Source: Heliopora coerulea
Taxonomy: Eukaryota; Cnidaria; Anthozoa; Scleralcyonacea; Helioporidae
Assembly (NCBI GenBank): GCA_030142905.1
Contig: JASJOG010000035.1
Location: 372,001 to 436,000 of the forward strand
Direction: 5' to 3'
Length of the DNA: 64,000 nt
Shown: piece by piece, positions 22,501 to 37,125 of the stretch
Position numbering within the stretch: the stretch's first letter is position 1
Layout of the letters: each line of letters begins with the position of its first letter
Program-made: the position numbers and the translations under genes
The notes under the pieces: model-generated
The model's database searches: none
What the model saw: only the letters and a program-made list of their open reading frames with translations
Told to the model about the DNA's origin: nothing

Positions 22501-25500
22501 GGATTAAGCTGATGAATGCATTAAACAAGTGACTTAACAACTTGTTGAAATAAATATAATTTTCCATAAAAACTCTGGTATCAGTCAGCTTGCTTTACTT
22601 ATCTTTAACACCACAGATACAGATGAACCTGTTCCACTTGTTTTGCCTAACCAATGGCTGTGGGATATAATCGATGAGTTTATATACCAGGTAAGATGAA
22701 CTTGTAATTAATCTTAAAAAACTCAATAATTCATGAAGAAGACACAAAAGATTTTGGCTCCTAATTAGTGTAATTCTGTAAATGAGATAGAGAATACTAA
22801 TTAGAATTATGAACTTTTCCCTTCAGGTTTCTATAATAAAATTTTATGAAACTTCAAAATACAGTAACCAAAAAACATGGGCACTTAAATATATTTGTAT
22901 TGTAAGAAAGATACAATAATCGTGTCTGATCTGTATGCAATTTACTACAGCTCACTTTGTAAATTGCATATAGATCAGCCGCTCATATTGTATCTATTAC
23001 CTATGAAAGTGCCGATGATATTATGTGCAAAAATCATATTACACAGAAAGATTCTGTTTTCAAAATTTTGGTTACTTGCAATAATGACAATTGCAGTTCT
23101 GATCAGCTTATGACAATTGAACAAGGTGGTATGTTACATCCCTGTTTCCTTCAATTTTTGTATGATATTAAGCATTTCAAAAATGTTTGAAACACCATCT
23201 TATATAATGTCATAATTAATCTGGTTTGACCTTCATTTATACAATCATTCTTTCATAATTGTTGATAACAATCAACAATGACATTGTGTTCCTGTTTACT
23301 TACAATTTTGGTTTGATGTAAAAATGGGTTCAGAGTACATCATATTGTGCTACTCTAGTATCAATACACCAAATTTTAGAAAATGTTCCCATCTGATAAG
23401 GATGAAAGCAAGAAGTAGAGTTCTTGCTTATTATAAAATGGTTGCAACTTCAAATTCAGTTGGTCAATCTTTTTTAGCATAACATAATATATAACAATGA
23501 ATGAATATGCATTTTTATGGAGTTTATCATACTCCTTTAGTCTATTGATCAGAGTTGAGCTGTATCTTGGCTTTTTTCATTCCTAGTTTCAGTCTTTTAG
23601 TTTGTATCGATGCAAGGTTGGCAAATTGAATTCAGAGCAAATTACAATGCTGAGAGACAATCCAAAGGTAAAGATATTTATAAATTGCTTACTTTCTCAT
23701 TCATAATTTACCAACCTTTTTGGCAAAAGAAGGTGTCAGTCTATATCATCTATTGTGTTGTTTATCAGTTCATCAACATTGGAATATAATCAAAACAGGA
23801 ATATGTGTATAGTCTGGAATGTACTGATCATTGTTAGTAATTGCATGGTATCAAGTATAATTTGGAAAAAAAGAACAAAACACCCTTGTGAGTTTGTCAA
23901 GGACAATTTGTCATTCTAGGTACGGTACATAAGCCTTCCTTTAACCTTTTAACACCCAGTGTCCTATGATTATATTGGATGCATCAAAAACAAAAGACCA
24001 AAGGAATGGACAAAGCAAACACGCAGAGAGAACAATAAACAAAAGAGAAAATTCAGTCATTAAAGGGTTACGTAGTTTTTTTTTTCTGTCTTTTAGATCT
24101 GGAATGTTCACAGCGTTTTAAATGTACTTCACTCACTTGTTGACAAGTCAAGAATTAATGACCAGGTGATATTTCATGTCCTCATTTTGTGTGCACTGGT
24201 GACATGACCTATCCTACTGATTCTGTTGCAATAGTTGTTTTTTTATAGCCATGTCAATTTTAGTTGGTTCGATTGTATATCAGGCTAACTCTGCTCAACC
24301 TCCGTAAATTATGGTAACGTGAGACTTAGTTGCGAAACTTACTAGTGCTATTATTCCTTTGATCTGGGGATTTCACCGTATTACTCAAGAGCTAAGTTTT
24401 CCGATTATGTGACACAAAATGCCAAACGTGTATTCCAGTGTAAGAAAGTGAAACGTGGTGTAAATTTTAGACAGGGTGAGGTTGTGCATATTTGACGGTC
24501 ATACTGGAAAGTCACCTGACTGTTTCACTCTGACGAAGGGCTTTGCTCCAAACGTTAGGATTTACTGTTTTCAGTTTTAGCAATTCTTCAAGCATCCTTC
24601 TAATCTTTGTATACGTCATTTAACATTGTCCTCGCAGTTCATGTCAGTGTTGAGACAGCCTACATCAGAAAATTCTTACAGAATTCATACTTTGACAGAT
24701 TCAAATCTTAATTGATCTAGTACTTATGTTTTGTTTGTTTTTAGTTGGAAGTTTATCGAACAGGTGGTGACCCAGATACCGTTGCCGGTGAATTTGGTAT
24801 CCGTCCGCTGTACAAAATGTTGGGATACTTCAGTTTGATTGGTTTGCTTCGGCTTCACTCCTTATTAGGAGATTACTATATGGCCCTCAAAGTTCTTGGA
24901 AACATTGAACTCAACAGAAAGGTTTAGTGACGACTTCCATGATCATGTTGTTCCCTAAGATTTTTGTATTGCTGTAATTCTCTGATGCAAGCGTCATGAA
25001 ACTTCGTTATAAAACTGGTCGCTACTACTAATGTATATAACTTTTTTATCACATGGTTTAACTCCTTATCCGGTCTGTACGAAAAATGACGCGCGCTGAT
25101 TGTCTGACTGGCCATGCAATACGTTTTCCATACAGACCAGCAGGTTTGGCGGGAAAATTTCTGAGGTGTTTTCAAGACTAACAAACCCGATTCAAACCCA
25201 TTGTACCAATGACAAACTTACGACAGTTTTTTTTACGAAAGCCATCGAGTCGGACACAGAAGTAAAATCATAATATTTAATAAAGTTCTAACGTTTCCTT
25301 GTATCATCACAACATCATCAGAGAATAATTTACATAACTGCCTAAAGCCTAAGTATATAGTGCATGAATATTATTACACCCTGTAACTATATACTTAGGC
25401 TTTAGGCAGTTATGTAAATTATTCTCTGATGATGTTGTGATGATACAACGAAACGTTAGAACTTTATGAAATATTATGATTTTACTTCTGTGTCCGACTC

Positions 25501-26761
25501 GATGGCTTTCGTAAAGATATTTTGCTGGGCTTTGATATTCCTCTAAAGATTACGTTTTCCGCCTGGTCAATCCATAGCTTATGACATAGTTAATATACTT
25601 CATGAATGTTTTACGCTACTGTAAAGCCTGTGCTAGCTAAAAGCTTGGGGAGGAAAAACTTTCTCATATCCTAAAAAATTGTCTAATTAAAAGCGCATTT
25701 CCGTCCATTTTAGAGCATGTATTCTCGTGTTCCGGCTTGCCAAATCACAACTTACTATTACGTTGGCTTTGCATATCTGATGATGCGAAGATATCAGGTG
25801 AGTTATGCCCGTATTAATCACTAAACCCAGGCAGTTCAAACGAGCTGGAGAGGTGACACCACTTAACGACATAGCTTAAATTTGAGCTTTTAAAGAAAAC
25901 CATACATCAGTGATTGTTTAATGAAGGTTGGATGTTCTTATTGTACACTTGAAACTCTGCTAACCGACTCTAACTAGCTTCCGAACGCTTTCCTTGTCAA
26001 AAGTCTTAAGCCTGGCACAGGAAACGTTGCGGAAGCATTGTGTGCATCAGTACGTTTCCATGCTTTAACACTTACGAAACATAGGCTGAGGAAGCGCACT
26101 TGCCTCTTTGTAAGCGAGGGTGCTTGTAAATTTTGTGAAAAATGTTTTTGTTTCCATATAAGCTAGATTTGCGTCCACAATTCACGTCTTGGTATCGTAA
26201 AATTTAGCAGAAACATTGTGGAAGCCAATTTTTCGCAACAATGTTTTTACGATAATGCGGTAGATTTTATACGGTCTTGACGTATCGCTTCATGTTTGCT
26301 TTACATGGAGTCTTTTAGCGTTCTAGTTTTTCATTTGAAATCTGTAGACTATAAGGAATTCATTGTTTCAAAATGATTTCATTGCCCAAAATTTATCAAC
26401 AAAAAAGGTAATTTGCTTAAGCTTTTGTTCATTACTTTTTTTAACCAGGACGCGATTAGAAGTTTCTGTAACATTCTCTTGTACATCCAACGTGCAAAAC
26501 CCATGATTCAAAATCGTGCTTATCAAATTGATGCAGTGAGTATTACAGTTGCTACGAACTTAGTGCGATTATTACTGCACGCTTTCTCATTGTAACGAAC
26601 CTTTTGTTTTTATGGTTGTTCTATTAGATTAAAAAGATGAATGACAAAATGTATACTCTCTTGGCTATTTGTCTTTCACTTTCGCCTCAAGTAAGTTCCG
26701 TTCGTTCGTTCGTTCCTTCCCTTTCTTCCATTCCCGTCCTATCCTTTCTACCCTCCCTTTT

Positions 26762-26797
<36 letters not shown>

Positions 26798-29701
26798 TCC
26801 TTTTCTTCCTTCCTTCCTTCCTTCATTTATCCCTTCCTTCATGCCGTCCTTCTTTCTTTACTTCCTTTCCTTTCGTTTCCTTTTCTTTCTTACCTTACCA
26901 AGTTTCGTCTTTCTTCTCCCTTCACGATTTCTTCCGTTGTAGTCCTACTTAATCCTGCATTCCATTTCTTTTTCTTACCTCAGCGAATTGACGAAAATGT
27001 TAACGCTCATCTTCGCGAAACCTACAATGAAAAGATGATCAAACTACAGAGAGGGTAATATGTTACGACATTGAACTACTTAGCGCAGTTGTCATGATCT
27101 TATGAAGACGGCTTATTATTGTTAACTTATCAAAAATATAATTCTCATTTTAGTGACCTAGGCCTGCTGGAAGAAATGTTCTCCTTTGCTTGTCCCAAAT
27201 TCATCACTCCTTCACCGCCAAATTACGACGTCGTTCCATCAAAATACCACAGAGTAAGCTACCAGTTAGTTCTTTGAACGCATGTGTTTTAGTGGAGCAA
27301 TCCGTTTATATCAAATTTACGTAAACTATGCGATGAAAGAAATTGAACATCTTGTCGACAGCATCTGTAGAATCACAGAAGCACTTGATAAATAGAAAGA
27401 ACTATGCTCGAAAGCTTTGTGAAACTCCCACTGTTGTCTCATGCCTCAATAGTTTTTGTTGTAGCATATATTAACTCATGTACATCCCTTAAACACCATA
27501 TAAATATTCGAGATGTTTTCCATGTTGATTATCTGTGATATTGAATTGGGTATCAGTTTTATTCTGACGACAAATTTGGATTGCTTTGTCATCTCTTATT
27601 CGCTGAAGCGTGTGGAACCAGCTGTAATTGAATGTGTTTTTTAAACTATCTGTAGGAGGCGTTTGATATTCAGTTGAAAAACTTTCTTCAAGAAATGAGA
27701 CAACAATCGCTAATACCAATTGTCCGGAGGTAAGAGGGGCCAACATTTGTGCGGGTTCTAGTGGGTTCTGTGGGAATAAACTTTGCTGTAAAGGGTGCAG
27801 TTTATTCATTGTCCCAAATTACACGAATATTCCCTTGTGCTAGATTGTCAGCTGTTTTTATGATGAGATCCAACTGTAGCTGTCTGCGACTTTAGTTTAG
27901 GTTCTACTCCTAACCGTAAACTTTAACTTAATTCGGTGTTATTGTAATATAAACAAATCTCTTTCCTTTACTCGGACATCTGCACGCTCAGTCCTTTCAT
28001 TTTTTTTTACCTCTTATTCACGAAGAGGGGCATTTTGATTGACTGGATGAACCACTGTTTATGTAGGTATCTGGCGAGTCAGTCCATTTGAGAAAGATGC
28101 TAGGTTTGCGCGTCCAAAATATCAGTCCAATATTCTTGACAGCAAAAATGCGACACAAAAAAATTACCTCTTTCCCATCATTCTCGTACTTTTTGTTTTT
28201 GAAGCTACCTGAAGTTATATACAACGATGCCGATTGTCAAGTTAGCAGCTTTTCTGGATATGGTAAATATTCAAGTCCAAGTGGACAACGTCATGATCAT
28301 TTTTGTGTGGGGAGATTGTCGTCAGCTCTGGTGCTCTTAAGGGCGTGACTTGATTGACAATTTAACTTTTCCGTAATGGATTAGGATAATTATGGTTTAG
28401 TAAAGTTTCATTGTCCTTCAAGAACTTGGAATACACAGTAAATGTTGTATTTTGATTAGCCCACCAGCACGGGACCTTGTCAGTAAACCGGAAGTGAACT
28501 TGCTGTGTCAAGATGTAACTGTCTGAATGCAATCTTCCCACGGGCTGCTTTAAACTTGTCTGGCGTAGTTCATGGGACGTCGAGGGGGTACACATGGAAA
28601 ACGAGAACTATATATCAGGCCTGCTATGAGGTCTGTTCAGAAAATTTAATGACCCTTGAGTCCTGATACAGTGTGTTCCTGTATCTGATATATAATGGAG
28701 TTATAATGTTATATCTGAATGATAGCCGTAATAATGAAAGGTCAATTCTGAACTTCTTTATTCTTAAGTCAACTGTCAGACCGTGGTACTGACAGGTTTA
28801 TCAATTTTATGTGACAGAAAGGTACACGTATGTTCTTAACAGAAATGCTGCAGTCTGTGAGAACAAATTCGGTCAGATGCGATGAAGTAACAGCTCGCAG
28901 ACACGAATTAGTTTTACTAAGGCCAGCTGAAATCGAGTATTCTCACGTATGTATAGTTTGAAGGCCGACTATCCTAAGTCTATCTAGCATTGCGGTCTGG
29001 ATGTTTAGTTATCTCGTGATACCGTAAAGTGCGGCAGTAGATCAATTAAGGTTAACATTTTTCTTTCCTCCAGGATGAGGACACACTGCGAACACAGTTA
29101 CTTTGTTACAAGGTAAAATGTAAACTCCACCCGTATGATCTGATTATTTGATGATACTCCTGACCGGTGTTAACTGGGATCTAAGAAAATAACATTCTCG
29201 AAACATTTCTTTTATTTCTTTTCTAGCACAAACAACGAAACCTTACGTGGACAAAAGGCCCTGATGCTTTGGAGGGTGAATTCCAATCCTCCTCAGACGT
29301 GGACTTTTATATCGACAATGTGGGTACAAGTATCATTTATTTCGTAAACCTCAATGATATCATCATTTTCCCTTTTGTTCGCTGCAAAATTCGAATATTA
29401 GGATTCCTACAGCGTTAGGGTGACTTGTCCTCTTTATATGTCCATTATTCTCTTTCAGGACATGATTCATATTGCTGATACCAAAGTTGAACGAGGTTAT
29501 GGGAATTTCTTCATTCGACAGATTATGAAATTTGAAGAAGTACGTTCTTTGTCGTCCATGTCTTAAATTTGTGTTTTCTAGGATTTCCTTTGCGTCTGAT
29601 CCATTCTCTCCGTCTGATCCATTCCTCATTGTTTCGTCTCTTGCATGTTTGATTTGTTTTAGCTGGGGCAGACGGCAATGGGAGACCGTTACGGCTCATA
29701 A
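19576..29701 (+). CDS. EIF3L: Eukaryotic translation initiation factor 3 subunit L
   Basis: Twenty-two coding exons join in frame to a 544-residue protein (human about 564): 19576-19611, 19718-19787, 19919-20016, 20115-20149, 21994-22073, 22189-22250, 22411-22474, 22617-22690, 23587-23667, 24097-24165, 24745-24921, 25714-25797, 26449-26535, 26628-26690, 26984-27054, 27154-27253, 27656-27729, 28205-28262, 29074-29112, 29227-29319, 29459-29539, 29663-29701. Family hallmarks are [47 protein letters not shown], the long [20 protein letters not shown] exon, KLYTTMP and [15 protein letters not shown]. eIF3L is a PCI-domain subunit of the cytosolic eIF3 complex that helps recruit mRNA and the 43S complex. 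The N-terminus is divergent and the start is the only ATG fitting exon 1. AATAAA lies at 29740. Introns hold a SINE, a long palindrome, a Penelope-like palindrome and microsatellites. Confidence 0.95.
20382..20670 (+). mobile_element. tRNA-derived SINE, copy 1 (EIF3L intron 4)
   Basis: It starts with a tRNA-like head (gctggtggcacagtgatagtgcacg = D-arm/A-box; tagggttcgattctggcc = B-box) and continues with a body containing gttttctccgggtactccgg, cccatgagaggtggcccttactgg, and a tail with cagtataaataaaggcacttt followed by (TTTAC) units. A second copy with about 85% visible identity lies at 48724-49010. Confidence 0.75.
21140..21545. repeat. Long imperfect palindrome (~400 bp) in EIF3L intron 4
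   Basis: The left arm (ttttcaaatacattgatacc...gaggtaaaatactac) folds onto a right arm (gtagtattttacctctc...ggtatcaatgtatttgaaaa) with a short purine-rich centre (about 21325-21355). Arms of roughly 190 bp with scattered mismatches fit a foldback transposon or an inverted duplication. In the pre-mRNA it would form a long hairpin. Confidence 0.8.
24530..24560 (+). ncRNA. Degenerate hammerhead-ribozyme-like core (EIF3L intron 10)
   Basis: CTGACGA (24530-24536) fits CUGANGA. It is followed by a short hairpin (GGGC-TTT-GCTC with one G-U) and CAAACGTTAG, where GAAAC would be expected. The substituted G of GAAA predicts inactivity. It likely marks the end of a decayed Penelope-like or related retroelement. 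Confidence 0.4.
25232..25515. mobile_element. Palindromic pair of Penelope-like terminal segments (EIF3L intron 11)
   Basis: Two ~125-bp arms (tttacgaaagccatcg... and its complement ...cgatggctttcgtaaa) flank a ~28-bp AT-rich centre. Each arm carries a hammerhead-like core: plus strand CTGATGA at 25426-25432, hairpin GTTGT/ACAAC, GAAACGTTAG at 25450-25459; minus strand CTGATGA at 25315-25321 with GAAAC at 25293-25297. The right flank (ttttgctgggctttgatattc) resembles the flank after the 13.67-kb copy (ttttgtgctgggcattcatat). This looks like two terminal repeats in inverted orientation. Confidence 0.6.
25426..25459 (+). ncRNA. Best-preserved hammerhead-like core
   Basis: CTGATGA and GAAAC are both intact around a 5-bp stem II with a GATGAT loop; one extra T sits between CTGATGA and the stem, which departs from the canonical core. 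Following bases are CGTTAG. An inverted partner lies at 25288-25321 on the minus strand. Confidence 0.5.
26700..26930. repeat. Pyrimidine microsatellite (TTTC/TTCC)n in EIF3L intron 14
   Basis: About 230 bp of irregular tttc, ttcc and gttc units between the exons ending 26690 and beginning 26984. Long Ser/Phe-rich frames here are artefacts. Confidence 0.9.
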
Positions 29702-29739
29702 CAACCATACGAAGGCAGCAGATTTCTTTCACAGATGTT

Positions 29740-29745
29740 AATAAA
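29740..29745 (+). terminator. Polyadenylation signal AATAAA for EIF3L
   Basis: A canonical AATAAA lies 39 bp after the EIF3L stop codon, the nearest such hexamer downstream. Position and strand fit; the cleavage site is not visible. Confidence 0.6.
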
Positions 29746-30383
29746 TAACTTTCAGGTTTTAAATGTTTGGTTTTATATTGAATAATTACCTTTTCAAATT
29801 TCTGATGTTGATGTCCCGTGCATGACCAATGTTTAAAAAGTTCTGGGTTATCAACTTTTTGGGGGGTTATTATCCATTCCAATAAACAAAATTTTCTCGA
29901 CAACTGTAAGTACTTCGTGCTTTTATCTCATTCTGATGTTTAATTTATCGATGCTTTAAAAACTTAGCGTCTTTTTAATAATTAAAGGTCAGCCCCTTAA
30001 TTACTAAAAGTACTTTATGAAGTGGGGTTGCCATCTGTGGGTTGCTCTCGGCGTCATGGCAGCCATGTGGGAGGAATTCCAAAAAATAAAACCTCATTAG
30101 CGGCTGTTGTACAAATAATGTGACCTTCCACATACCGCGGTCCGGCCCCTCGTATATTTGTCATTGACTATCAACGTATTGATCTCAGCCAGTCCATAAG
30201 GGATATTCAATAAGTCCTCATGATAATCATGAATCTTGGAGAATTTTAATTCTCAGAAGGGAACAAGTAAAATTTGATAAAAAAAATTGGCTCACATTGA
30301 AATCACATGAGTGAGTGGGTGTGCAACTATGGAGGTTCTCCGTCCAGGCTCCTAGTTAGGAGCCTGGGTCGACGGTTACATAA

Positions 30384-33033
<2,650 letters not shown>

Positions 33034-34772
33034 GGCCCTGTTTTATCCATTTTACATGAACAGTACCTTTTTCAGTGAATGGCTTTGGTGGCGGTAGCTA
33101 TGTTGGAAGCTGTTAGTCTAGTTCTCCATTAAGGATACCATAATCTCAAACTTTTAAATGGTTTTGTTGTGACTTTATAAACTTGAGTTATCCATGTGAA
33201 GGGGGATGCATATGTATCTATATACATTGCTTCTTGGAGCTGTAAATAATATTCCTTTTTTCTTGACATGAGATTGTACAATATGTTAAATATAGTATGG
33301 TAATACAATATGTTAAATACAGTAAAACTGTATCTATTGTAACATAGGTTGCAAAATCATCAGCTACATTGCTTTATAATCAAAGTAAAAATCTCAAAAC
33401 ACTAACTTCTACACACTACCAAATTTATATATTTCTCATAAAAAAACATAACAATCTTAGTTTTAGATCATAAAATACACAGTTTAACAGTATTTAGTAA
33501 ATAAAAGACTGTTATTTTAAAAGGATTGGCAAGAAGTGATTGGGATGCTAGTGTAAGGATTGCTATTCAGTGTTTTCTGATTGGTGTTAAGATTAAACAA
33601 TAGTTATGAAATAGGGGATCATCCAAGCATTTGCCATAAAGGGAAATCTGGGGTGTGGACCTCTATTTCTTCTCAGGAACAATTTCCAAGCTCTTCTAAA
33701 TCCAAAGGTGGATTGGAGATAAGAAAAAAAGATCCAGAAAAATCACTGATGAATAGCTGATATATTTGGACAAATAATCACCAGAAGCAATATACAATGC
33801 AATTTCATGTGCCAACCTAGTGGTTTGAAACTCACTTTGTCATCACTTATTTGCCTTGTTTACAGGTATGGTAATACCTCTAGAATCTTCTTCCAGAAAA
33901 ATTTTAGAGTTTAATCTGGTATCTCATATTTAAAAGCCAGATTTATTGTAATAATCACTTTAAATAATTTGGTACTTCTGCAAGTTCTGACTGACCTAGA
34001 GTCATGTCTATAATTAGAAGAGTTTGTAAACATGAAATTTTTCCACCCTTTTCTTAAGTTTGCTTAGTTAATAATAGAAATACAAAATAGTTTTATATAT
34101 TTATGAACTGTAATGTAAACACTACAGATGTTGCAAGTCTTTTAAAAACCTAGAAACAGTTACCTCAAGATTGAAACAGTTGCCCCTAGTTGCCTTTATT
34201 CACCCAGCTTTCATCTGGAAGCGAAACTTGGATAAGTCACCTGATATTAAATGCTCATTAGAGTGCAACATTCCTGCTTTATAGTTACGTGTAAATGATT
34301 ATTGCCTATGAATTAATAAACATTAAGTTTGGCAATTATTGTCCGAATGAAAAACAGTTACGGTGTTATGTTTGTCAAAGTAACATGACATCAAAAGTGA
34401 CGTGGACAGAATGAGGGAGTGATCTGCAATTGCACAAATAATGTTGTTGAGTATTGTAGGTAAATAGTGTGGAGTGTTGTAAATAAAGGTTGACATTATC
34501 TTTGAGTGGTAATGTGAAGTATATTATAGTGAATATTTTACTAAGAAAACATTTTTTTCATTCCACAGGACAGTCGGTAATGTCTCATAAGCCATAAGCC
34601 GATCTAGAATATTCAAAACGATGACCACAAACGACGTTTTAGTGAATAAGAGCTAAATTTTGGTAAACAATCTGATAAACTTCTTTTGCTACCTTAACTA
34701 GTGAATAACCTCGGGGAGCCTGGGACAAGTTTAGCAAAAAGCCCGTATTCAGAGAACCATTCCTTCTTAAAG
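33034..34772. other. ALKBH5 3' flank and intergenic sequence
   Basis: AT-rich sequence without a recognised gene. AATAAA-type hexamers occur near 33499, well beyond the ALKBH5 stop, and could mark its 3' end. No repeats of note. Confidence 0.4.
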
Positions 34773-37125
34773 ATGGTAAATTTTTTTAGTGTCAGTGTTA
34801 ATTACCTTTATTAGTCTCATTCTTAGTTTAAACTGTGTCAATTTGTTTTTAGAATGACAGGTATAATATCCACAGTCAGTTGGAACATTGTAAGTTGTTC
34901 TTTTATTTTTTATGGTCATAGTTTTAGTGAAGTATCTCTTTTGTAGAATTGTGACCAGTGTTATGAGTCCACGTGTAGTCGAGATTAACATATCTTTTTA
35001 AATGTTAAGCAAAAACATTAGTGTCTTTGTTCAGACTGTAATGTAATCTTAGTCTTGTGTTGTCAAGATACAGTTCTTCTCCTCTACCCCTGAAAGCTTC
35101 TGGAAATTAAAGTCAGCATGCCACATTAATGCTGGGCACCAATCAGTCCTTAGGGATTCAAAAGGCAAAGGGAGAAGTTTAGACTTTACCATGGGAGAGA
35201 GAGAGAGAGATGAGAGATAGATAGAGATGATAGATAGTTTATTAAAATAATTACATCACAGCCCTGTAGCTGAATTGCATAATTAATTCACATTAGGAAA
35301 AAAATATAAGACAATAAAATAAGTATAAATAAAGCTATATATACAAATGTTGTGACATACTCACATAGCCTTATTATGAAAATAACAACCCAGCCAACAA
35401 GTTTAGATAGAGAGATAATGGAACCATAAATAGAGCCATAATGGAACCATAACTTTATAGTTCCATTATGGCTCTATTTAAACTCATTTTCTGGGCTATT
35501 ATTTTTATAACAATACTTCATTTCACATCTGGTTCTTCAATTGCAACCATACCCACATAGGATTAGCAGTCAGTGGTAGGGATATTGCTAGGGTTATTGA
35601 TTGTTATTGGTGGGGTTAGTGTTTGTTGAAGTCAGATTTAGCATTAACCTACTGCATGAGGGTTAGTGTTTGCTGTTAGGGTTGAGGTTATTATTAGGGT
35701 TAAAGGTTAGGATTAGGCATTGCAGGCTTTGAGTTCAGCCAACTGTAAGATACCCAGCAAAGGTATAGCAGCCATGTCGGTGATTGTATACAATAACAAC
35801 CACCTGTAATGAGATTCTTTTGTTAAAAAATGACAGATGTGGATGTCATAAAAGCCTCCATTAGAGTTCCCCAGTAAAACTATTTTAATGCAGGAATAAC
35901 TTTTAATTTGAAACAAAGATCTTGGTTATTTTTTTTATAACAAATAGATACAATGCATGTTTAGAAAAACGTCCCTCAAAAAACCCCAGTTTATACAAAA
36001 TGTTTTGTTATCTTACAGTACAATCCAAATATGTGGGTACTGGTCACTCAGATACTACCAAACAGTAAGCATCAGTGATATTTTCTTCATACACATTAAA
36101 AACTCTGCCATTGCATCCTAATTTTACAAAAAGAAACTGCAATTATGTAGAACAATAACTAGAAATCTTTATTATAACTTGGCTTTTGTAACAACTTACG
36201 AATACCCTATTTTGGTACAGATGCTCTTTTGTTGAACTTACAAGCTTCTTTTTTCAGCGAATGGTTGGTCAACCAACACCGTGATAGTGCTGCATCATAT
36301 ATTGGACATGAGAATTTGCTAGATTACTTTGCTCTTGTGGAAAATGAGTCAAAAGCAAGAGTGAGATTTACGTTATTAGAGGTAAAGTTGTTGCTATGTT
36401 ATTGTATGCATTAAGGAATTGTACTGGGGAGTTTTTAGTCAGTACTTTGCAGAGATCTTGACTTGTGTGCAGTGAAGAAGGATAATAATATTTTATTAGA
36501 ATTAACTTTTTGGTGCTTGTTGACTTGACAACTTACTGCACTGATAATAGTTGTTCTCTTTAAAATTCTTGTAGTTCTACAAACTTTATATAATGAATTG
36601 GGAAGATAAAATTTAAACTAAATACATAATTACAAAACCTGTTAATGGGATTCATGATTTCATTTGTGGTAGATCACACTCAAAATAGTTATAGGAATAT
36701 GAGTTAAATCAAATTCCGCCATTCATAATTTAGTTCAAATGCCCTCACATGTGATCCCAAGATGATCACCTTTAGCTTCAGACACCTGTTAACTTCAAAT
36801 AGCTATAATTATTTAATATATTCACAGGCATCTTGAATTAATTCTCATATGTTGTGTCATGGACTTGCTTTCAAAGTACAATCATTATAACATTTGTTTA
36901 CACTATCCAGTCGGAAATTACATTTCCTCCCAGTGCAGCTGGTAGAAACATTTTATTTTAGAAATTCTTAAATGATAGTTGCTCGTCAGCATAGTAAAAT
37001 ATTAAAATGAGTTACACTTTTCATACATTTATTCCATTGGCATCACTCATTGTGACATGGTTTTTCAATTCATACAGAAAATGCTGCAACCTTGTGGTAA
37101 TCCACCAGAAAAACAAGAAGAATAA
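34773..37125 (+). CDS. SF3B5: Splicing factor 3B subunit 5 (SF3b10)
   Basis: Five exons: 34773-34775 (ATG only), 34853-34889, 36019-36064, 36258-36381, 37078-37125. Joined, they encode 85 residues (human 86). The product reads MNDRYNIHSQLEHLQSKYVG, then TGHSDTTKHEWLVNQHRDS, YIGHENLLDYFALVENESKA and RVRFTLLEKMLQPCG, near-identical to the family. SF3B5 is a small subunit of the SF3b complex of U2 snRNP, which holds the branch-point region in the spliceosome. The start is fixed by the conserved N-terminus: exon 2 opens with AATGACAGG in the right phase and no ATG, and the nearest upstream ATG sits exactly before a GTAAAT donor. The stop codon overlaps an AATAAA. Confidence 0.95.
35188..35242. 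repeat. (GA)n / GATA microsatellite
   Basis: A short purine-rich run, gagagagagagagag followed by gatagatagagatgatagatag, in SF3B5 intron 2. Confidence 0.85.
35383..35511. repeat. Inverted-repeat element in SF3B5 intron 2
   Basis: An inner perfect hairpin (aatagagccataatggaacc ... ggctctatt, about 35429-35480) is enclosed by a weaker outer match (ataacaacccagcc ... ctgggctattatt). A MITE-like foldback; no coding capacity. Confidence 0.7.

Noticed and set aside
26637..27058. Ser/Phe-rich frames of 101 and 129 codons
   Set aside because: They run through the TTTC/TTCC microsatellite in EIF3L intron 14; only 26628-26690 and 26984-27054 are exons.
28081..28224. Possible alternative EIF3L exon after the acceptor near 28067
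   Set aside because: It gives a stop after eight codons; the correct exon 28205-28262 encodes the conserved YLKLYTTMP segment.
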